Shown: positions 27,901 through 34,928 of the stretch, in pieces
Numbering within the stretch: position 1 is the stretch's first letter
How the letters are laid out: each line of letters begins with the position of its first letter
Assembly (NCBI GenBank): GCA_016788785.1
Contig: JAEUSM010000009.1
Coordinates: 186,001-250,000 of the forward strand
DNA: 64,000 nt
Direction of reading: 5' to 3'
DNA from: Candidatus Kapaibacterium sp.
GTDB lineage: Bacteria; Bacteroidota; Ignavibacteria; Kapaibacteriales; JAEUSM01
Notes under the pieces: model-generated
The model's database searches: none
What the model saw: the letters and a program-made list of their open reading frames with translations, nothing else
Told to the model about the DNA's origin: nothing
Position numbers and translations under genes: made by a program

Positions 27901-28151
27901 TAGGTGATGTTCTTCCGTCTCCATTCCAATCAACTGCTACTGTGTCAATGATGATTCCAACGACTGATGTGGCAACGTTACGATTGATGGATATGACTGG
28001 TAAAACAATTGCTACATTCTTGAATGGTCAAACTCCAGCAGGTGTACAACAATTTAGAATTGATGCAACAAATCTTCCATCAGGTGTATATACATTGGTA
28101 TTACAACAAAATGGAATCACTGCTTCAAAAACAGTTCAAATCCTTCGTTAA
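21990..28151 (+). CDS. Giant type IX secretion cargo protein with beta-helix region
   Basis: I place the start at ATG 21990, preceded by AAAGG. This gives about 2053 residues and a clear signal peptide (MRVLFRLVLLVIVTLVISSTSVLS); the frame is open further upstream but crosses a terminator. The protein contains CARDB/Ig-like adhesion domains (about 480-760), a right-handed parallel beta-helix region (about 850-1300, repeated NNxI and GNxI turns) and more Ig-like domains. A region near 1590-1850 (YRTIFWAHGDNALSRFERRDI) resembles a Rossmann-type glutamine-amidotransferase-like fold. It ends in a Por sorting domain (PSGVYTLVLQQNG...KTVQILR). It is expected at the cell surface, perhaps binding or cutting a polysaccharide; the ligand is unknown. 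Confidence 0.9.
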   Translation: MRVLFRLVLLVIVTLVISSTSVLSQVFTIGGNSGPNPLTTTTTVDRASNPYIGGIGLGNNASRHLFLYRASELKMNGVPNGVIKSIRFNVSGTVLGGNWNTISGGETRILSVRVRQVPRTVNNLSDFDATPEGTSFPIVFQDNNFDANPTYNGGTAGWQNYVVGQGVDGGVATAGFANGIVWNGDSSLVIEVHTRNTIQRTFSLWSAQLPLLVSNPFPQNTTVVSAGNNFGLTNSRQNPLNSTQSSNIRPVLQLEMQQLGVADIFPSDSIGARGVLTNIGTSATAPPVYDALPEDAIADGRSPYMRVRVINGQPYRIRFRIEAMGNYTQNPGPAPGGGAGFSVTNNQVIYTTGASTSIPDQYVLWQKTAASATEIVDIMDIIGGGAANWSRVPDLPAVVNPTPVNFGSGRAFVKLGTPTIGAMDLRSVVNGADPSEGNIPAGRYRVVGYVEVPNVGGVNGATFRDSLVREFTVAFQNDIAGLRQEVPRAITSADSIAYPKGSTLESRAIFANMGLDSVGRYRAYTEVWLIKAGGDSIAFRDSSNWYFRTDNNNLRWRNTTVDTVEFSIPGSAVNQAGRYIMKTWVQMRDSITSAPIDQQSVNDTLITQFRVRNANDVEAVLATSLIRPFGTGAVNRPIAPQALFQNNGSNPATSSNVRMIITNSSNVEVYNQTSAVTIPTGNGLYSQAIANWSALWTPTAPGTYTVRVISQAPLDDNAANNEVSTSVTILAPLSGTYTIGSTVPGPNNFSTLQAAIDELFFRGIGANVRFEFTDDNRNANPSSDPYIVGDTNIFAPALDLRSKILGANNFTITFAPHSSIASVPRAAVIRLRTGMGVGIAFGQAYTPLNRNAIQRDLPTNANKYYNSFGNFIFDGGNNRTIAFDLIASDSLPNNAGHRSALYLGRGSQNITIQNCFVSTSSSSHKDSLPNLANYTEGKVLFDQPDIRLIQTGPGTAGYTSYTAGIVSRVTMPRVDSSGLNIPGMDTLSNSNNKFINNEITNFAYGIVSMGLDYLQKSNGGAWTRYYNINNIFRNNYIHGCYTGGIIVGNEENALIEGNRIDTIARPTSDIGWYYVINTDPFFTQLSSPALFDRFTTGIKAGGDTLTGVLNLRIINNEVSNIASESHATGIHVEQQQTMYSSPNTTLPVEAEQTYIANNIVWNVLGANSAMSGANAHLAIRGGILVSTRREYWNPSQIQSFINPTPQMGGASYFTERDTIVNNTVISGNDAFSNESPLFGIGVMQSLRPVVMNNAVSVNDATINSGVQSINAALHYVGISPADTTNGLLSNFNAFFTPVGGSIASFVETDFNSVLLDAYPSNANLNEYKTIRQWRYWTGQDWNSILGDFISDHSFTGNPIRARIKTAPFPTNSVLNNTGFRLTSLTTDIKGQTRGFGNDPYDIGADEFNGIRFANEFEVAEILSPASYKAESGQFSDAEHIMTPLPLALSARIRNTGGSNVTSVPVRFRMQIETASSNNTNPPVRTYSTNFVVDTTVFVAINAGQSRDVSVALPNFKPLTYADPDASMRAYFTPSRFDSSYVGLPLRRKSKMFHSVTPRYQMIVSLPADDYFANNQQSKEIRFFVMKGGLQVLASVTNIGINTPIGNPGRLNSDSLLRNLDTLGLGFRIDSLRTPTQRQDYDEFDRASWEPRGVNYKHYRTIFWAHGDNALSRFERRDIRNYLQSGTQLDKKQFMAASQEWIVRHDQRGATRDKEFMEQFFRADTLGTTLPQRTPRPVGGYEDRPVIGRGLNFSVVDTTDITGVAGDPVTPGNLMPAIMRTYTDANSTGIVVPAYRYESPTLLRDTSMGTAYASLTFNAIYLGTDWRHFRKSGAGANFNRESGVVRLLRGGIDFFDRNGGWIVPVELVNFTATPFATSVDINWLTAQEVNSGYFEVERASINEGVRSNFVRLASVAAAGNSQTAKNYGFIDETVERGNTYIYRLRIVDKDGSFAYSNEQAVSFGTSADQLWLGDVLPSPFQSTATVSMMIPTTDVATLRLMDMTGKTIATFLNGQTPAGVQQFRIDATNLPSGVYTLVLQQNGITASKTVQILR

Positions 28152-28177
28152 TCTTGTAAAGTTTTTCGAAACCTTGG

Positions 28178-28219
28178 AAAGTCCTCTTTGTATTTTACAA
28201 AGGGGACTTTTCGGTTTTT
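28178..28219 (+). terminator. Intrinsic terminator after the giant cargo gene
   Basis: A 14-bp stem (28178-28191 with 28197-28210, one G-U pair) with loop ATTTT, whose 3' arm leads into T-rich DNA with a final run of five T (28215-28219). Stem ends are AAAGTCC/GGACTTT. Confidence 0.8.
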
Positions 28220-28243
28220 CGTAATAATTCCGTAAAAAAACAG

Positions 28244-28251
28244 TATATTTG
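28244..28251 (+). promoter_or_regulatory. Candidate TAnnTTTG promoter element for proS
   Basis: TATATTTG lies 59 bases before the proS start and after the terminator of the previous gene. The upstream element is weak (T-rich TTTTTC at about 28215-28220). Confidence 0.45.
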
Positions 28252-28310
28252 TAGTCTTCAGACGAAACAATCTCTCGAAAACAACGAACAATTAGACAAT
28301 TTCCATTTCC

Positions 28311-30023
28311 ATGAAACAGTCACAATATTTTATTCCTACGTTAAAAGAAGCTCCAAACGAAGCTGTTATCCCATCGCATATACTTATGATTCGTTCTGGT
28401 TTAGTGCGTTCATTAGGCTCTGGTATCTATTCTTTTTTACCGTTGGGATATCGAATAATGAAAAAGATTATGACCATTATTCGTGAAGAAATGGATGAAA
28501 TTGGTGGTGTCGAATTTCACATGCCAGCTTTGAACCCTTCTGAAATATGGGAGCAAACTGGTCGAAGAAATGTACCAAATTTTATTTTGTCTGTCAAAGA
28601 ACGAGATTTGGTGTTAGCTCCAACTCACGAAGAGATTATCGCATTTCATGCACGTGCTGATGTCAAATCCTATAAAGAATTACCACAGATATGGTATCAA
28701 ATTCAAACCAAATTTCGTAACGAACCTCGTCCTCGATCTGGAGTGTTACGTGGTCGTCAATTCACTATGAAAGATGCTTATTCTTTAGATTCTTCGTGGG
28801 AAGGTTTGGACGTATCCTATGAAAAACATGCACAAGCATATCGAAATATATTTTCTCGTTGTGGGCTGAAGTTTTTCGCCGTTGGTGCTGCTTCCGGTGC
28901 AATGGGTGGTACTGCCTCTCAAGAGTTTATGTTGGAATCGTATCACGGTGAAGATACCTGCGTTTTGTGTGATGAAACTGGTTACGCTGCAAATTTGGAA
29001 GTTGCTACTTCTGCATTGCCTCCTATTGGAAGAATTGATAACAATCTTCCATTGGAACAATTTGCTACCCCCAATAGTAAAACTATCAATGAATTAGTCA
29101 ATGATTTTCAATTAGATGTCAATCGTTGTGCTAAATCTGTTGTTTATATCGTCGATAGTAAGCCGTATTTATTCATGCTTCGTGGTAATGATGAATTAAA
29201 TGAATCAAAAGTTCAAACGCTTCTTACTGCTGCTGATTTGCGACCTGCAACTGAGGAGGAATTAGTCAAATATACTGGTGCAAATGGCGGTTCCATTGGT
29301 CCAATTGGGCTGAAAAGCACTGAAGTTACGATTATTGCTGACAATCTCCTTCGCGATGCGAATGGTTTGGTAAGCGGTGCCAATACGAATGGATATCATT
29401 ATAAAAATATAGATTTTTCTCGCGATGTTGCTAATCTACAATATGCTGATTTACGTGTGATTGAAGCTGGTGAACCAGAACCAAGTGGAACTGGTGCGAA
29501 ACTTCGCATCACTAATGCAATTGAAATTGGTCATATTTTCAAATTAGGAACAAAATATTCGATAGCACTCGGTGCAAAATTTTTGGATATGAATGGAAAA
29601 GACCAACCGATCATTATGGGGTCGTATGGTATTGGTGTTGAGCGAATCTTGGCGTGTTTTATCGAACAACATCATGACGACAAAGGAATCATCTGGGGTA
29701 CAGCACTTGCGCCATTTACAGTTCATATTTTGGGCATTGGTTTGAAAAAATCCGAAAAAGTTCGTGAGTATTGCGATTCGTTGTATGCTCAACTTCAATC
29801 TGCTGGTATAGAAGTGCTATTTGATGATCGCGATATTTCTCCCGGATTCAAATTGAATGATGCTGATTTACTTGGTATGCCTTTGCAAATTGTCGTTGGT
29901 GAAAAAAATGCTGCAATCGACCAAGTAGAAATTAAGGTTCGTTCTACTGGTGATAAGCACGTAATACCATTTTCTGATGCAATGCAAACCATTACATCCT
30001 TACTTTCAACAATAGGTTCTTAA
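28311..30023 (+). CDS. proS: Prolyl-tRNA synthetase (bacterial type)
   Basis: The 570-residue protein is a class II synthetase of the long bacterial type. It has an N-terminal catalytic half (LRSGLVRSLGSGIYSFLPLGYRIM, APTHEEIIA, KFRNEPRPRSGVLRGRQFTMKDAYS), an inserted editing domain (about 225-385, including GSIGPIG), the motif 3 region GSYGIGVERILAC and a C-terminal anticodon-binding domain. It charges tRNA-Pro; the insertion clears mischarged Ala-tRNA-Pro. It begins a short operon with the PHP gene 22 bases downstream. Confidence 0.96.
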   Translation: MKQSQYFIPTLKEAPNEAVIPSHILMIRSGLVRSLGSGIYSFLPLGYRIMKKIMTIIREEMDEIGGVEFHMPALNPSEIWEQTGRRNVPNFILSVKERDLVLAPTHEEIIAFHARADVKSYKELPQIWYQIQTKFRNEPRPRSGVLRGRQFTMKDAYSLDSSWEGLDVSYEKHAQAYRNIFSRCGLKFFAVGAASGAMGGTASQEFMLESYHGEDTCVLCDETGYAANLEVATSALPPIGRIDNNLPLEQFATPNSKTINELVNDFQLDVNRCAKSVVYIVDSKPYLFMLRGNDELNESKVQTLLTAADLRPATEEELVKYTGANGGSIGPIGLKSTEVTIIADNLLRDANGLVSGANTNGYHYKNIDFSRDVANLQYADLRVIEAGEPEPSGTGAKLRITNAIEIGHIFKLGTKYSIALGAKFLDMNGKDQPIIMGSYGIGVERILACFIEQHHDDKGIIWGTALAPFTVHILGIGLKKSEKVREYCDSLYAQLQSAGIEVLFDDRDISPGFKLNDADLLGMPLQIVVGEKNAAIDQVEIKVRSTGDKHVIPFSDAMQTITSLLSTIGS

Positions 30024-30045
30024 AAAACCACTTCACTTTTTTCGT

Positions 30046-30912
30046 ATGCACGGCAAAATAGATTTACATCTTCACACTACCCATTCCGATGGGATTCTTT
30101 CTGTACAGGAATTGCTCCAAAAAGCACTTCGTATGGGAATTACTGCTTTGAGTATTACCGACCATGATACTATTGATGGGTATTTGGAAGCACTTACTCT
30201 TCCAGAGGCAGAGCAATTGGATATCATTGCAGGTATAGAAATTTCTTGTTTTGAGAATAAACAAGATTTTCATTTATTGGGGTATGGCATAGATGTAGAG
30301 CATCCCCTGATGGTACGTCATTTGGAAGTTATGCGTGGTGATAGAGAACGTCGTTCGATAGAAATAATCGAAAAATTAGCGTCAATGGGAGTTTCTATTT
30401 CCTTTGACAAATTAAAGGAATATGCAAATGGAGCCTCCATCACTCGTCCACACATTGCCGAAATGTTGGTTCGTGAGGGGTACACTCATTCACTCAAAGA
30501 AGGGTTTACTCGCTATTTGGATAAGCACAAACCTGCCTTTGTCGCAAAGATGAATTTCACCATTATGGAAGCAAGTAAGTTGATTCATGCGTGTGGGGGA
30601 GTTGCTATTGTAGCACATCCGCGAATGACGTATAAACATATTGCTTTGCCAAGTTATTTGGGGTCATTGGGTGTTGATGGTATTGAGATTACCCATCCTA
30701 CTCAAGGAAGAAGTGTGCAAACGCTTTATCGTCAATTTGCACGACGCAATGGTTTTGTAGTTTCTGGTGGCTCTGATTATCACGGTTCACGTCATTATGA
30801 CGAAAAAAACTTCGGACGTTCGTACCTTTCCCATCCGGAATTAGACCTACTCAAAAAACGGATTGAGTATTGGCAATCCAAAAAAACAACTGATGAAGTG
30901 GTTGTCGCTTAA
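30046..30912 (+). CDS. PHP-domain phosphoesterase (TrpH/RNase AM-like)
   Basis: The 288-residue protein has PHP metal-binding motifs in order: DLHLHTTHSDG at the N terminus, ITDHDTIDG, GIEISC, VAHPR, and a final SGGSDYHG. Length and motif order fit the TrpH/YciV branch, whose E. coli member (RNase AM) is a 5'-3' exonuclease acting on short RNA and on 3',5'-nucleotide diphosphates. The specific substrate here is not shown. The stop codon overlaps, on the other strand, the stop codon of the next gene (shared TTAA). Confidence 0.85.
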   Translation: MHGKIDLHLHTTHSDGILSVQELLQKALRMGITALSITDHDTIDGYLEALTLPEAEQLDIIAGIEISCFENKQDFHLLGYGIDVEHPLMVRHLEVMRGDRERRSIEIIEKLASMGVSISFDKLKEYANGASITRPHIAEMLVREGYTHSLKEGFTRYLDKHKPAFVAKMNFTIMEASKLIHACGGVAIVAHPRMTYKHIALPSYLGSLGVDGIEITHPTQGRSVQTLYRQFARRNGFVVSGGSDYHGSRHYDEKNFGRSYLSHPELDLLKKRIEYWQSKKTTDEVVVA

Positions 30913-31379
30913 TTGCGAATAAATGGTTCTTTGTCGGTGGAAAAACGAGTGTCGTATTTTGGAATGGTAACTGGCTCACCAAAATATTCTACAAAATTGT
31001 TGTCCGATTCATATACTGTTACTTTGTGAAGCGTTCCTTGCGGAATTTTGTGCTCAATTTCTCGCCAAAAAACGATAGCAATATGTTCAGCTGTCGGAAT
31101 GATTCCTTCGAAAAACTCCACATCAAAGTTCAAATGTTTATGATCTACTTTTGAGAGAATATGTTCTTCCAAAATTGCTTTGAGCTGTTTCAAATCAATC
31201 ACATATCCAGTAAGTGGGTCTGGCGTACCCTTCACAGTAACATCGACGACATAGTTATGACCATGCCCAAAAAAGTTATTACATTTATCAAAAACTTGTT
31301 CGTTTTTTTCTTCGGTAAACGTTGGATTGAAAAGACGATGTGCTGCTGAAAAATTGACTCTACGTGTTACATACACCAT
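30909..31379 (-). CDS. 6-pyruvoyl-tetrahydropterin synthase / QueD-family enzyme
   Basis: The 156-residue protein carries the family's zinc ligands His14 (SAAHRL), His39 and His41 (GHGH) and the catalytic Cys33. The active-site stretch is CNNFFGHGHNY, with the Cys six residues before the first zinc His. This spacing matches classical PTPS, whereas E. coli QueD has the shorter CxxxHGH spacing. So the product could be 6-pyruvoyl-tetrahydropterin (pterin cofactor) rather than 6-carboxytetrahydropterin for queuosine. No other que or pterin gene is adjacent. Confidence 0.8.
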   Translation of the reverse strand: MVYVTRRVNFSAAHRLFNPTFTEEKNEQVFDKCNNFFGHGHNYVVDVTVKGTPDPLTGYVIDLKQLKAILEEHILSKVDHKHLNFDVEFFEGIIPTAEHIAIVFWREIEHKIPQGTLHKVTVYESDNNFVEYFGEPVTIPKYDTRFSTDKEPFIRN

Positions 31380-31400
31380 AACAAATGCACCTGATGAAAT

Positions 31401-31442
31401 AAAAAAACACTTCCCATTGCTGTAAACGTTAGGAAGTGTTTT
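31401..31442 (-). terminator. Intrinsic terminator for the second cargo gene
   Basis: On the minus strand an 11-bp stem (31442-31432 with 31414-31404) closes a 17-base loop and leads into T residues (A run at 31401-31407 on plus). It lies just after the stop of the minus-strand cargo gene at 31466. Confidence 0.75.
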
Positions 31443-31465
31443 CTATTGAAAAAATTATGGAAAGG

Positions 31466-32965
31466 TTATTCTTTAACGAAGCTAGTTTGTAAAATTACGT
31501 TATTGTTTTGAAGGACTGAAATGAAGTATGACCCACGTATTAATCCATCAGTATTAATAGAAATATTATTACTAATAGAATTTAAGGATACTTCATGGAC
31601 TACCTTACCACTTATGTCCCGAATAACAATAGAAATTTGCGAATTGTTACTTAAACTGGTACTAACAATCTCTACATTTTTTCCATTTGGTACTGGGTTA
31701 GGATATAGTTCTACAGTTGAAAGTTGCCTATCCCATACAGAAGTTGGAACTTGTTCAGGAAAAAATTGTAGTAATGGAGTACCACCTCCACATATAAACA
31801 AACTTTTTGTACTGTCATTGTATACAAGTAAACTATATTCTTTACCATAAAAATTATGGTTTGTGTTTCCACCATTGTACATTGTAGAATACTGTAACAT
31901 AGTTTCTTGTTTGTACTCGGTCAATGTTTTTCTGTCAGAATGAAGTTTATAAATTGATGGAAATATTGTAGCCATATTACTTCTATAGTTATAATAGAAC
32001 CAAATATTATCTTCATCATCAATAGTAAAACTTCTTGGTCGAAGATCGCTCTTTTGTATACCTATATTGTCATTATAGAATCTAATAACTTTGTCTTTTG
32101 TTACTTCCACTAAACCTACAAAATTAATTGTCGTAGTTGGATAGCCATCTGGATCTAAAATCATATTTCCATTTGCATCATAGGCAATCTCATCTTCTGA
32201 CCTTGTAAGATACCATAACGATCCTTTTGAATCAAAAAGATAATCATGGAATTCAACTTTATGATTCTTAAAACCAAAAGGTTCCAAGTTTGGAAAGATA
32301 TCTTTTCGAACAATATTACCATTTTCTGAAGAGTAGGTTACCAACTCCCATGTATTATTGTCATCTGATTCATCCATAGTAAACATAGAATAGGTTCCAT
32401 TCTTGTGTAGTTTCATCTGTTGGTACATTTCAAATATTCCATCATTTGGAGTTGTCCATCTAGATTTTACTGTTGAAAATGTTCCATGTTTGAACTTTAA
32501 CACTTCATGGAAAATCTTTCCTATAGAGGTGTGATTTCCAATGCTACCAATGATAAATTCTGTAAAAGCAGTTATTAGCAATGAAGAATCAGGAAGCTCA
32601 ATCATTCCTTGAAATCTACGACGATGATACAAAGAATCGTATATAGCATGTTTCAACCAATCTTTTCCATCAAATTCCCACAAGTGGAATTGCCCTGAAA
32701 CAAATAAATGGTCTGAAAATTTAGAAAATGTACATCTCGAATTATGCAAATGAATTGTTGGCATGGTATCCTGAGAAATATTTTTCCAAACATTTTCAGA
32801 GTATAAAAAAGTATTATATTCTGAAAACTCGTTAGGTTTACCTAAAGTGAGGACTTTATTCCCTTTCACCACCAAAGCACTATTTGAACCAATTCTTATA
32901 GAATCTAATTTTTGTGCTAAAATAGATGTTGTAAGAAAAAATGCGAATAAAACTAACGTTTTCAT
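31466..32965 (-). CDS. Type IX secretion cargo protein (beta-propeller-like), paralogue 2
   Basis: The 499-residue protein has a short signal peptide (MKTLVLFAFFLTTSILA), repeated propeller-like motifs (DSKGSLWYLTRSEDE, DDEDNIWFYYNYR), and a C-terminal Por sorting domain (LYPNPVPNGKNVEIVS, IRDISGKVVHE, RGSYFISVLQNNN). It aligns along its length with the gene at 13602-15119, with shared segments such as YLFDSKGS, YKLxxDRK and NIGI. The two are dispersed paralogues, on opposite strands about 18 kb apart. Its N terminus gives a clean signal peptide and helps to judge the unclear start of the other copy. Surface role unknown. Confidence 0.88.
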   Translation of the reverse strand: MKTLVLFAFFLTTSILAQKLDSIRIGSNSALVVKGNKVLTLGKPNEFSEYNTFLYSENVWKNISQDTMPTIHLHNSRCTFSKFSDHLFVSGQFHLWEFDGKDWLKHAIYDSLYHRRRFQGMIELPDSSLLITAFTEFIIGSIGNHTSIGKIFHEVLKFKHGTFSTVKSRWTTPNDGIFEMYQQMKLHKNGTYSMFTMDESDDNNTWELVTYSSENGNIVRKDIFPNLEPFGFKNHKVEFHDYLFDSKGSLWYLTRSEDEIAYDANGNMILDPDGYPTTTINFVGLVEVTKDKVIRFYNDNIGIQKSDLRPRSFTIDDEDNIWFYYNYRSNMATIFPSIYKLHSDRKTLTEYKQETMLQYSTMYNGGNTNHNFYGKEYSLLVYNDSTKSLFICGGGTPLLQFFPEQVPTSVWDRQLSTVELYPNPVPNGKNVEIVSTSLSNNSQISIVIRDISGKVVHEVSLNSISNNISINTDGLIRGSYFISVLQNNNVILQTSFVKE

Positions 32966-33019
32966 GGTTTTTCCTTTATGTGATTTTTCAATTTTTATAG
33001 TATTTGTGAGAATCTAAAA

Positions 33020-33027
33020 CAAAGTTA
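33020..33027 (-). promoter_or_regulatory. Candidate TAnnTTTG promoter element for cargo paralogue 2
   Basis: Read on the minus strand this is TAACTTTG, 54 bases before the start codon at 32965. The -33 element is not clear. Confidence 0.35.
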
Positions 33028-33130
33028 CGAAAAAATACTTCAATCTGCTCTTTTTTCTACACATTCCAATATCAAAAGAAAAAAGAATGCTAACCGTTAC
33101 TTTTGCAGTATCAACCAAAATTGCTAATGT

Positions 33131-34924
33131 ATGGCACGAAATAGAAATAAAACCGACGTTCCGAAAACCCCTCTGTCCTTTTCCGAATCAACTTCACAGA
33201 TACGATTTTTATATTCCATTTTTGAAGGGTTCAAAACCAAATTAGTGGTTTCATTGGTGGTATTGCTGATGATATCATCGCTTTCTTTGTTGCTTCCAGC
33301 GTTCACTGGGAAGATGATTGATGCAGTGATGAAATCAACAACAGATGGGTCGATGCAATGGATTATTGGTGCTTTGGTAGTTATTTTGGTGGTGCAATCT
33401 GTTATGAGGTATTTTCTATCTGTTACGTTTGCAACTATCACCGAAACGTCGCTTTCTCGTTTGCGGGAACGGGTCTATGGACACTTGCTCCATTTGCCGA
33501 TGAAGTTTTTTTCTGAGCAACGTGTCGGAGAATTGGCTTCTCGTTTGTCATCCGATTTGACGCAAATTCAAGAAACCTTGTCGTTCACAATGGTGGAGTT
33601 ACTGCGTCAATCGGTGATGCTTATCGGTGGACTTATCATCATATTTACCACCAGTTTTTCGCTCACGATTCCATTACTCTTGGTTTTGCCAATATTATTA
33701 GGCGTTGGAGCGATTTTCGCAAAACGCATTCGTTCATACAGCAAACGAACCCAGGACGCTTTAGCTGCATCTGCAGTGATTGTGGAAGAATCGTTGCAAG
33801 GAATATCGAGCGTCAAATCATTTGTCAATGAAGACTACGAAATCGGGCGATACCGAAATGCACTCAAAGAACAAGTGCGTTTGGCAATTAGCGGTGCAAA
33901 AATTCGTTACGCGTTCGTTTCGTTTATCATTTTCGCAATTTTTGGTTCTATTACTGGTATTATATGGTATGGTGGATCACTTGTCAAAGCACAACAAATC
34001 ACTGTTGGAGAGCTAACGTCATTTTTGCTGTATGCGATGTTCGTCGCAGGTGCCATAGGCTCCTTTGCAGACTTGATTTCTCAAGTGCAAAAAGCATTAG
34101 GTTCTTCTGTTAGAGTTCGTGAGATATTATCACAAGAAAAAGAAGAACTCTTTTCACAGTCAATTACAACCATACCAGACAAAATCGATTCTATTCGTTG
34201 TGAAAATGTAACATTTGCATACCCAAGTAGACCAACGATGCCATCACTGAAGAATATCACCTTTGAAATTCGTTCAGGCGAGAAAGTTGCCTTTGTTGGC
34301 GAAAGTGGTGCAGGAAAAACGACAATGTTTGCCTTATTTCAGCAAATGTACGAACCAACGCAAGGTGCAATTTATTATAACAACTTTTCAAGTAAGGAAT
34401 TAACCTTAGCAGATATTCGTAAAAACATTGGCATTGTTCCACAAGATGTGTTACTTTTTGGTGGTACGATTGCTGAAAACATTGCCTACGGAAATTTGAA
34501 TGCAAGTAAGGAAGAAATTCGCCGTGCTGCAACGCTTGCTAATGCTTGGGAATTTATCGAACGTTTGCCCAATCAATTGGAAGAGGTAGTTGGCGAACGA
34601 GGTATCAAACTTTCTGGTGGACAACGTCAACGTATTGCTATTGCAAGAGCTATTCTGAAAAATCCACCGATTCTGTTGCTTGACGAAGCGACAAGTGCCT
34701 TGGATTCGGAATCAGAACATTTAATTCAAGAAGCAATGGAACGATTAATGGAACATCGAACAACCGTTATCATTGCCCATAGACTATCGACCATTAGAAA
34801 TTGTGATACAATTGTGTTGTTTCAACAAGGAGAAATCGTTGAAAAAGGAACTCACGAAGAATTGAAATCAATGGAAGATGGTGTTTACAATCGATTGACA
34901 ACGCTTCAGGCATTGCAACGATAG
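33131..34924 (+). CDS. MsbA-like ABC exporter (membrane and ATPase domains fused)
   Basis: The 597-residue protein is a half-size type IV ABC exporter. Six membrane segments (about 35-325) precede a nucleotide-binding domain (about 350-590) with Walker A GESGAGKTT, Q-loop VPQDVLLFGGT, signature LSGGQRQRIAIARA, Walker B ILLLDEATSALD and the H-loop IIAHRL. It must act as a homodimer. The family exports lipids (MsbA), peptides or drugs; given lpxB in the window a lipid flippase role is reasonable but unproven. Its stop is 4 bases before the stop of the convergent gene. Confidence 0.88.
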   Translation: MARNRNKTDVPKTPLSFSESTSQIRFLYSIFEGFKTKLVVSLVVLLMISSLSLLLPAFTGKMIDAVMKSTTDGSMQWIIGALVVILVVQSVMRYFLSVTFATITETSLSRLRERVYGHLLHLPMKFFSEQRVGELASRLSSDLTQIQETLSFTMVELLRQSVMLIGGLIIIFTTSFSLTIPLLLVLPILLGVGAIFAKRIRSYSKRTQDALAASAVIVEESLQGISSVKSFVNEDYEIGRYRNALKEQVRLAISGAKIRYAFVSFIIFAIFGSITGIIWYGGSLVKAQQITVGELTSFLLYAMFVAGAIGSFADLISQVQKALGSSVRVREILSQEKEELFSQSITTIPDKIDSIRCENVTFAYPSRPTMPSLKNITFEIRSGEKVAFVGESGAGKTTMFALFQQMYEPTQGAIYYNNFSSKELTLADIRKNIGIVPQDVLLFGGTIAENIAYGNLNASKEEIRRAATLANAWEFIERLPNQLEEVVGERGIKLSGGQRQRIAIARAILKNPPILLLDEATSALDSESEHLIQEAMERLMEHRTTVIIAHRLSTIRNCDTIVLFQQGEIVEKGTHEELKSMEDGVYNRLTTLQALQR

Positions 34925-34928
34925 GATG

